Positions 59,175 to 64,000 of a stretch of DNA of 64,000 nt are shown in pieces. The translations under genes were made by a program, and so were the position numbers. Location: the NCBI RefSeq assembly GCF_003946265.1, contig NZ_RHNO01000006.1, forward strand, positions 1 to 64,000, in the 5' to 3' direction. Each line of letters starts with the position of its first letter. Within the stretch, counting starts at the first letter, position 1. The stretch is from Levilactobacillus yonginensis. Its GTDB lineage: Bacteria > Bacillota > Bacilli > Lactobacillales > Lactobacillaceae. The notes beneath the pieces were generated by a model. It made no database searches, had not been told where the DNA came from, and saw only the letters and a list, made by a program, of their open reading frames with translations.

Positions 59175-60569
59175 TCAATCAGCAAGTTGATTCTGTTTTA
59201 AGTCTAAATGAAAGCGAAGGATGATCAATAAGTTGAAACCCACAGTCATGGCAATCATCATCAGCCAAGCCCCGGGAAGACTTACATTGGTGGAGATTGC
59301 CGAACGGAGAACTTGAATCAAGTAGGTCATGGGTAGCCAAGGATTCACTAGTCTGGCCAAAGGGCTAACTAGCGGCAGGGGGTAGAGGCCACCGGAGCTG
59401 GCTAACTGGAAGACGAGCACGATGGAGATGAGCCAAGTGCCAAAACCGCCTAGTAAGAGTCGCAGGCAGAAGATGAGGGAGAGAAATAGCAGTGATCCGA
59501 GAAAAATCGCTGCCAGTAATTCAACCTGCGAACGGGCGGCAAGGTGATTGGCAAGAGCCAACGTGCTAGCGAGAATACCACTCTGTAGAATAGCAACCCC
59601 GCCGATTAGCAAGGCTTTGCTGCCCCACCAGTTCAGGGCCGACTGGGGTCGTTCATAAGTTCGGTGACCGTCGTACATGGTCCCTAGGGCAATCCCACCA
59701 ACGTAGAGGCCAATGGCAATAGCAAAGGGGGCCATACCGGTCCCATTGTTTGGAACGCTGGCCACGTCATGTGTCTGCGCGACGATTGGTTGGGTAATGG
59801 CAGTGGCGTTGGCCGGTCCAGTTTGAATACCGGCCAGTCGACCACTGCCGGTAGTGAGAGCGTCACTCAGCTCTGCATTGCCTTGCTCTAGACGCAGTAG
59901 GCCGGTCATTGAGGCAGTGAGTCCTGCAGATAGTGCTGGATTGTGAATCGGCGTTGTAGAAGTTTGCAGTTGTTGATTGCCATTTAAGAGTCGCTGAGTG
60001 CCACTGGTTAACTGGGTGTTACCAGCAGCGACACGGCTCATGCCGGTCGTACTTCCCCGTAGCGCTTGTAGAAGGGTAGTTGATTCCAGTTGAGTGACGC
60101 TATGGCTGACCTTAGCTGTAATTGTGTTCGCCACACCGGTCGTCATTTTAGAGACGATGAAGTTAGCACCGGAATTGATCTGATAGTGAAGGCGTAGTCT
60201 TTGAGGAGTTTTAGTCAGAAGAGTTGTCGCATTCTGTGAGAAGTTATGAGGGATGGTGACAATTAGATAGATTTTCCCTTGACGTAACTGATGATTGGCA
60301 GTGGTATCGCTCAGTTTATGAAAGTCTAGGGAAGTTGAGGTTTTCAAGTTATGCGTCAGGGATTGGCCAATGGCAATGTGATGGTTGTGGAAGGTAACGG
60401 GATGGTCGTGGTTAACGACGGCAACGGGGAGGTCGTCTGTGTGGCCGTACGTGTTCCACATGGAGGAGAGGTACAGGAAACAATAGATTGCGGGAATCAA
60501 GGCAATCATAAACAGGACGACGAACGTTTTCTTATGTTGACAAAGAAATTGCCATTCACTTTTGAACAT
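59175..60569 (-). CDS. YhgE/Pip-family membrane protein
   Basis: This 464-aa protein has the YhgE/Pip layout: one N-terminal helix (residues about 15-35), an extracellular domain rich in Gln/Thr/Asn (about 40-275) and five or six C-terminal helices with an ABC-2-like arrangement. Relatives are phage receptors (Lactococcus Pip) or ESX/T7SS accessory proteins. ATG 60569 follows AAAGGTG; the longer frame to 60650 is not used. It is divergent from a TetR gene that probably regulates it. Confidence 0.85.
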   Translation of the reverse strand: MFKSEWQFLCQHKKTFVVLFMIALIPAIYCFLYLSSMWNTYGHTDDLPVAVVNHDHPVTFHNHHIAIGQSLTHNLKTSTSLDFHKLSDTTANHQLRQGKIYLIVTIPHNFSQNATTLLTKTPQRLRLHYQINSGANFIVSKMTTGVANTITAKVSHSVTQLESTTLLQALRGSTTGMSRVAAGNTQLTSGTQRLLNGNQQLQTSTTPIHNPALSAGLTASMTGLLRLEQGNAELSDALTTGSGRLAGIQTGPANATAITQPIVAQTHDVASVPNNGTGMAPFAIAIGLYVGGIALGTMYDGHRTYERPQSALNWWGSKALLIGGVAILQSGILASTLALANHLAARSQVELLAAIFLGSLLFLSLIFCLRLLLGGFGTWLISIVLVFQLASSGGLYPLPLVSPLARLVNPWLPMTYLIQVLRSAISTNVSLPGAWLMMIAMTVGFNLLIILRFHLDLKQNQLAD

Positions 60570-60592
60570 CAAATCACACCTTTCAAATAAAC

Positions 60593-60762
60593 ACTTGGTT
60601 GATTGACCGTCTACAGAATACGCATTGAAACTGAGGGAAGCAATCAACAATTTAGTGAGAGATGTTTGGTGTTAGGGCAAGATAAATAGCCTAGATTCTG
60701 GTTTCATCGCATATGATTAGTGACATAACTAGCAACAGAAATGATCACGTTGTTGATTGCTT
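60593..60762. promoter_or_regulatory. Candidate TetR operators in the Pip/TetR gap
   Basis: AAGCAATCAACAA (60638-60650) and its exact inverse TTGTTGATTGCTT (60750-60762) flank the gap, and a related TTGGTTGATTGACC lies at the left end. Two sites about 112 bp apart could bind a looped TetR dimer pair. Binding is inferred. Confidence 0.45.
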
Positions 60763-60828
60763 GGTGGTAGGAAAAGATGATTTAATTGGGGCAGAAAGTT
60801 CAGTGACCGATTATTTGGGGGGATGGCT

Positions 60829-61389
60829 ATGGAAAGTAATACGCAGGTATTGATGACGGAAGCTAGATTGCAACGCGCTTTTATTAAATTAATGGCGCAG
60901 GAGGGCTTTGACCGGTTGACGGTTCAGAAACTTACTCGGATTGCAGGTATTAATCGCGGAACGTTTTATTTACACTACTTGGATAAGTTTGATCTGTTGG
61001 CACACTATGAGGGGGAACTAGTTCAGCAGGTTACTGAGATCTTTCAGCGTTACACCAAGCCAGTACGGGTAACGGATACGTCACCAACGCGGGATGCCTT
61101 CTGGCAATTCTTTCAGTACGCCTATCGGCAGCGTGCGCTATTGATCACCCTGCTTCAAAGCCCCGCTTCTAGCCTCATGACTCAGACAAAAGCGGTTATC
61201 AATCAGGTCGTTGGGGTCCCACTGACTAAGGAGATGCCAACTGACTTTGCTCAGGAACTCATATCGCAGGGAATCTTGGATTTCATTATTTTTTGGTTAA
61301 CGCGACCAGAAGTATTAGCTCCACGGGCCGCCTACACAATCTTTGTGCAGTCGCGGACCCTTTCACCGCAGCAGTTATTAACCGAGTAA
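60829..61389 (+). CDS. TetR-family regulator
   Basis: This 186-aa protein has an N-terminal TetR helix-turn-helix (LTVQKLTRIAGINRGTFYLHYLDKFDLL) and a C-terminal TetR_C_7-like domain. ATG 60829 is preferred because the GGGGGG run ends 6 bases before it; ATG 60823 overlaps that run. It is divergent from the Pip-type gene and most likely represses it. The inducer is unknown. No terminator separates it clearly from ackA, but ackA has its own strong ribosome binding site and a 111-base gap. Confidence 0.86.
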   Translation: MESNTQVLMTEARLQRAFIKLMAQEGFDRLTVQKLTRIAGINRGTFYLHYLDKFDLLAHYEGELVQQVTEIFQRYTKPVRVTDTSPTRDAFWQFFQYAYRQRALLITLLQSPASSLMTQTKAVINQVVGVPLTKEMPTDFAQELISQGILDFIIFWLTRPEVLAPRAAYTIFVQSRTLSPQQLLTE

Positions 61390-61500
61390 GTGCAAAGAAT
61401 GGACCAGTTTTTCACTAAAACGAGAATTCTTTCTTGAAAACGGTTACAAAATTCTTTAGACTAGGAGGTAACCGAGAAAAAAACGATTGGGAGGAGTATC

Positions 61501-62688
61501 ATGGCAAAAACATTAGCAATTAACGCAGGTAGTTCAACACTGAAGTGGAAACTCTTTTCCATGCCCGAAGAAAAAGTTATCGCATCGGGTCTGGTTGACC
61601 GTTTGAACTTACCCGGTTCCATTTTTAAAGTGAAATTAGCGGACGGTAAAAAGATTACCGATACGCAGGATAACATTACGAATGAACTCGCAGCAGCAAT
61701 GGTGCTGACGCGGTTGAAGTCCTACGGTATCGTGAAACACCTTAGCGAAATCACTGGGGTGGGTCACCGAATCGTTGCTGGTGGGGAAGTCTTCAAGGAC
61801 TCCGCTGTCATTACGCCAATCGTACTCAAACAGATCAAGGAACTGAAAGACTACGCACCCCTTCACAATCCCGTGCAAGCGTACTACGTGGAAGTCTTCC
61901 AAAAGTTACTGCCAGAAGCCAAGCAGGTCGCTGTCTTTGACACGTCACTGTACGCTGACATGCCTGCAGTTAACTATATGTACAGCATTCCTTACGAATA
62001 CTATGAAAAATTTGGTGCCAGAAAGTACGGCGCTCACGGAACCAGTCACCGTTACGTGGCTCACCGTACGGCCGAATTGCTGGGCAAACCGCTAGAGGAA
62101 CTCAAGTTGATCACGCTGCATTTGGGCTCTGGTTCGTCCGTCACGGCCTTTGACCACGGTCACGCTATCGATACCTCGATGGGCTTCACGCCGCTCGCAG
62201 GGGTCATGATGGGGACCCGTTCTGGGGACATTGACGCTTCATTGGTCGCCTTCCTGGCTGAAAAGCTCCACAAGACGATGCCAGAGATGATCGATGTTTT
62301 AAACAATAAGTCTGGGTTACTTGGTATTTCAGAACTTTCACCCGACCAACGGGACCTGGAACAGACCCAGGATGAACGGCCAAAGTCTAAGTTGGCCCTG
62401 CAGATGTTTGTTGACCGCGTTGTTCGCTACGTGGGGAGCTACATTGCTGAACTAGGTGGTTTGGATGCCATCGTCTTCACGGCGGGTTCTGGTGAAAATG
62501 GTGTTGAGATGCGCCAAGCGGTTGCCGATAAGCTGAGCTACTTTGGCATTGCCATCGACCCAGCCAAGAACGATTTCCGTGGGGAAGAACACATTGTGAG
62601 TCCTGATGGCAGTCACATCAAGACGTTAGTTGTACCAACGAATGAAGAATTAATGATCGTGCGAGACGTTGAACGTCTGACCAAATAG
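61501..62688 (+). CDS. ackA: Acetate kinase
   Basis: The enzyme interconverts acetyl phosphate plus ADP and acetate plus ATP. In phosphoketolase metabolism it is the ATP-yielding acetate branch. The 395-aa protein has the N-terminal ASKHA motif LAINAGSSTLKWKLF, the acyl-binding HGTSHRYVA region, and the GSGSSV phosphate loop followed by AFDHGHAIDTSMG, with TAGSGENG near the C-terminus. GGGAGGAG precedes the ATG at 61501. A terminator follows. Confidence 0.97.
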   Translation: MAKTLAINAGSSTLKWKLFSMPEEKVIASGLVDRLNLPGSIFKVKLADGKKITDTQDNITNELAAAMVLTRLKSYGIVKHLSEITGVGHRIVAGGEVFKDSAVITPIVLKQIKELKDYAPLHNPVQAYYVEVFQKLLPEAKQVAVFDTSLYADMPAVNYMYSIPYEYYEKFGARKYGAHGTSHRYVAHRTAELLGKPLEELKLITLHLGSGSSVTAFDHGHAIDTSMGFTPLAGVMMGTRSGDIDASLVAFLAEKLHKTMPEMIDVLNNKSGLLGISELSPDQRDLEQTQDERPKSKLALQMFVDRVVRYVGSYIAELGGLDAIVFTAGSGENGVEMRQAVADKLSYFGIAIDPAKNDFRGEEHIVSPDGSHIKTLVVPTNEELMIVRDVERLTK

Positions 62689-62717
62689 GACGCAGGTTTA
62701 ATTGCGTATGATTATAG

Positions 62718-62764
62718 GTGAAAAGCAGTCTACCAAGTTAGCTTGGTCAGACTGCTTTTTTCGT
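62718..62764 (+). terminator. ackA terminator
   Basis: AAAAGCAGTCT...AGACTGCTTTTTT hairpin. Confidence 0.9.
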
Positions 62765-62998
62765 TTAGCGGGCACAGGGTGGCGTCGCATAAATCCCCCA
62801 ATAATACCGTATCATAACGGTGTTAAGGGTAGCTTAAGTGGACCATTAACCCTTTCTTGAACACTATGTCATTTTGGTAAAGGCCGTGACAAATTGTCAT
62901 GAAATTTACGTTCGCTTAATCAATCGGTAACGTGGCAATCACGGGTTTGAGATATTGTGGCAGTAAGCTATGGGTAATCGAAAGGGAGGAACACATTG
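62765..62998 (+). promoter_or_regulatory. Leader of the 3D-domain gene with partial WalR-like motif
   Basis: GGTAAC...GGCAATCACGGG (62927-62944) resembles the GTAAC/CAATC block of the Apf promoters but with different spacing. GGGAGG for the gene lies at 62984-62989. Nothing else is recognised in this gap. Confidence 0.35.
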
Positions 62999-63496
62999 AT
63001 GATTAAGAAAGTAATTATCACCACGTTAAGTACCGCCGCCGTTTTAGCCGCAGGTATCGGCGCCTCCAGTGTGACCGCAAATGCCAGCACCCTTCATTCG
63101 CAGGCACCACGGAGCGCACAACGTTATCACTACCAACCACAAACTTCAACCTATGGGGCATACACCTCAGCTACTAAGAGTACGGGCAACATCAAGACGA
63201 CCACTGCCAGTGCCACGACGACCCAGGCAAGTGGCGCCACCATTACGGTTGCCCAATTTGAAAGTCAGGGCGTCGTTTACCTCAACGGAAATAAGTGGAC
63301 GTACTATTCCGGGAGTTTGACCGCTGATGGCACAAAGATCAGTGCCAACGGCCTGGATCCTAATGGTTACCGGGTCGTGGCCGCTCCAGCCAACGTGGCT
63401 TTTGGGACGAAGATTATGACGCCGTTAGGGATGGGTGTCGTGCATGACCGCGGGACGGCCATCACTGGCAACCACTACGATGTTGTGATTCAGTAG
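62999..63496 (+). CDS. Secreted 3D-domain protein
   Basis: This 165-aa protein has a signal peptide (cleavage near ANA/STL), a low-complexity Thr/Ser/Ala region to about 80 and a C-terminal domain of the 3D/double-psi beta-barrel type (TKISANGLDPNGYRVVAA to VVHDRGTAITGNHYDVVIQ). The aspartates at HDRG and HYDV match the three-Asp pattern. Family members remodel peptidoglycan (lytic transglycosylase-related). ATG 62999 follows GGGAGG; the in-frame TTG at 62996 is too close. Confidence 0.82.
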   Translation: MIKKVIITTLSTAAVLAAGIGASSVTANASTLHSQAPRSAQRYHYQPQTSTYGAYTSATKSTGNIKTTTASATTTQASGATITVAQFESQGVVYLNGNKWTYYSGSLTADGTKISANGLDPNGYRVVAAPANVAFGTKIMTPLGMGVVHDRGTAITGNHYDVVIQ

Positions 63497-63500
63497 TTGG

Positions 63501-63663
63501 CGCCTTACCGGTCACAGCAGATGGGCTGGAACGGTGCCGACACAATTTTAAGCCTCACCAAGCCCGTGAGTCTTAAAACTTGGTCTTATTCTAACTGCCA
63601 GAAAACCACTGGCACTAAGAATAACGAGGCGCCTGAGCCCATCTGCTGCGACCTCTCGGCTTT
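63501..63663 (+). repeat. Structured intergenic repeat type A, copy 3
   Basis: CGCCTTACCGGTCACAGCAG, ATGGGCTGGAACGGTGC at the left; inner hairpin TTATTCTAACTGCCAG / CTGGCACTAAGAATAA; GCGCCTGAGCCCATCTGCTG and ACCTCTCGGCTT at the right. The outer stem CAGCAGATGGGCT / AGCCCATCTGCTG differs from copy 1 but stays paired. It begins 4 bases after a stop codon. Confidence 0.82.
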
Positions 63664-63738
63664 GATTGCTGACCACAAATTAAAGTGAGTAGATTTTGTA
63701 TGGTATGATAGCCCCTTGCTCGAACAGCAAATCATAAA

Positions 63739-63786
63739 TTAACCGCGTCATCTCCTGGTTCTAGCCGGGGATGACGCGGTTTTTAG
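63739..63786 (+). terminator. Terminator downstream of repeat A copy 3
   Basis: AACCGCGTCATC...GATGACGCGGTTTTT hairpin. It may end the 3D-domain transcript after reading through the repeat. The last 200 bases of the window hold no recognisable gene. Confidence 0.85.
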
Positions 63787-64000
63787 GTGCTTTTTAGAAG
63801 GCTGGGGGAGCCAACATAAAATAGCATACTGGAAGCTTGAGAAAATTGCGAGGATTATTACGCCGTACTAATTGGACCGTCACTGGTCTGAGGTGGTAAT
63901 CGGGTGGTTATTGAAATGGTTAAAATATGTGACTAGTTCAGTAATCTTGATGGTAGATTAATGGACTAATTTTTATTAGCCAAGTAATAATGAAATGAGG

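Noticed and set aside
63497-63688. 63-codon ORF across type A repeat copy 3
   Set aside because: Repeat-derived frame directly after the 3D-gene stop codon; stems explain the sequence better than coding.

Overview
The window looks like the chromosome of a heterofermentative lactic acid bacterium of the Lactobacillaceae, most like Levilactobacillus (genus placement is inference). The supports are a 5S rRNA 3' end, strong AGGAGG ribosome binding sites, CcpA (cre) and Rex sites, KxYKxGKxW/LPxTG surface proteins, Apf-type cell-wall proteins, and the phosphoketolase-pathway enzymes zwf, gnd, adhE and ackA. No phage, IS element, transposase, tRNA or CRISPR array was seen.

Layout. 1-8.5 kb: end of an rRNA operon, gltP-type symporter, an M-box magnesium riboswitch in front of a broken gene (minus strand), ahpC, small hypotheticals, a membrane-anchored XRE regulator, gnd, and a divergent MarR/GNAT pair. 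8.7-23.6 kb: two large sortase-anchored proteins flanking an ascorbate-type PTS operon (RpiR regulator, EIIA-EIIC-EIIB, UlaG-like lactonase) and zwf, then an AAC(3)-family acetyltransferase, a secreted Lys/Thr-rich protein and a metal P-type ATPase. 23.7-28.9 kb: two structured repeats, a GH31 glucosidase, a Dps/HMA metal operon and an MFS transporter. 29.6-34.7 kb: amino-acid catabolism (ald, threonine dehydratase, two permeases) with cre sites. 34.8-44.4 kb: solo AAA ATPase, nitroreductase/nrdI, an ABC-F protein behind a uORF/terminator leader, a DHA2 exporter, an AEC transporter, two paralogous tiny membrane proteins and a CNNM/HlyC protein. 44.4-53 kb: a candidate small RNA, lipoprotein chitosanase, hsp20 with CIRCE, aldo/keto reductase, a second P-type ATPase, a DUF1836 regulator and membrane GDPD. 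53-64 kb: adhE with Rex and cre sites, three Apf-type cell-wall genes sharing one promoter design, a Pip/TetR pair, ackA and a 3D-domain secreted protein.

How the parts join. zwf and gnd feed the phosphoketolase route; adhE and ackA are its ethanol and acetate branches. The metal ATPase and the HMA-Dps operon, about 4 kb apart, carry the same 20-bp FNR-like box at the same distance from their -10 hexamers, so they look like one regulon. The three Apf genes share TGTAAC-type half-sites with 11/22-bp phasing around the -35, as expected for WalR. The least explained material is a family of 160-220 bp palindromic intergenic elements (types A and B, often paired, with compensatory changes in their stems) and a smaller hairpin family (type C).
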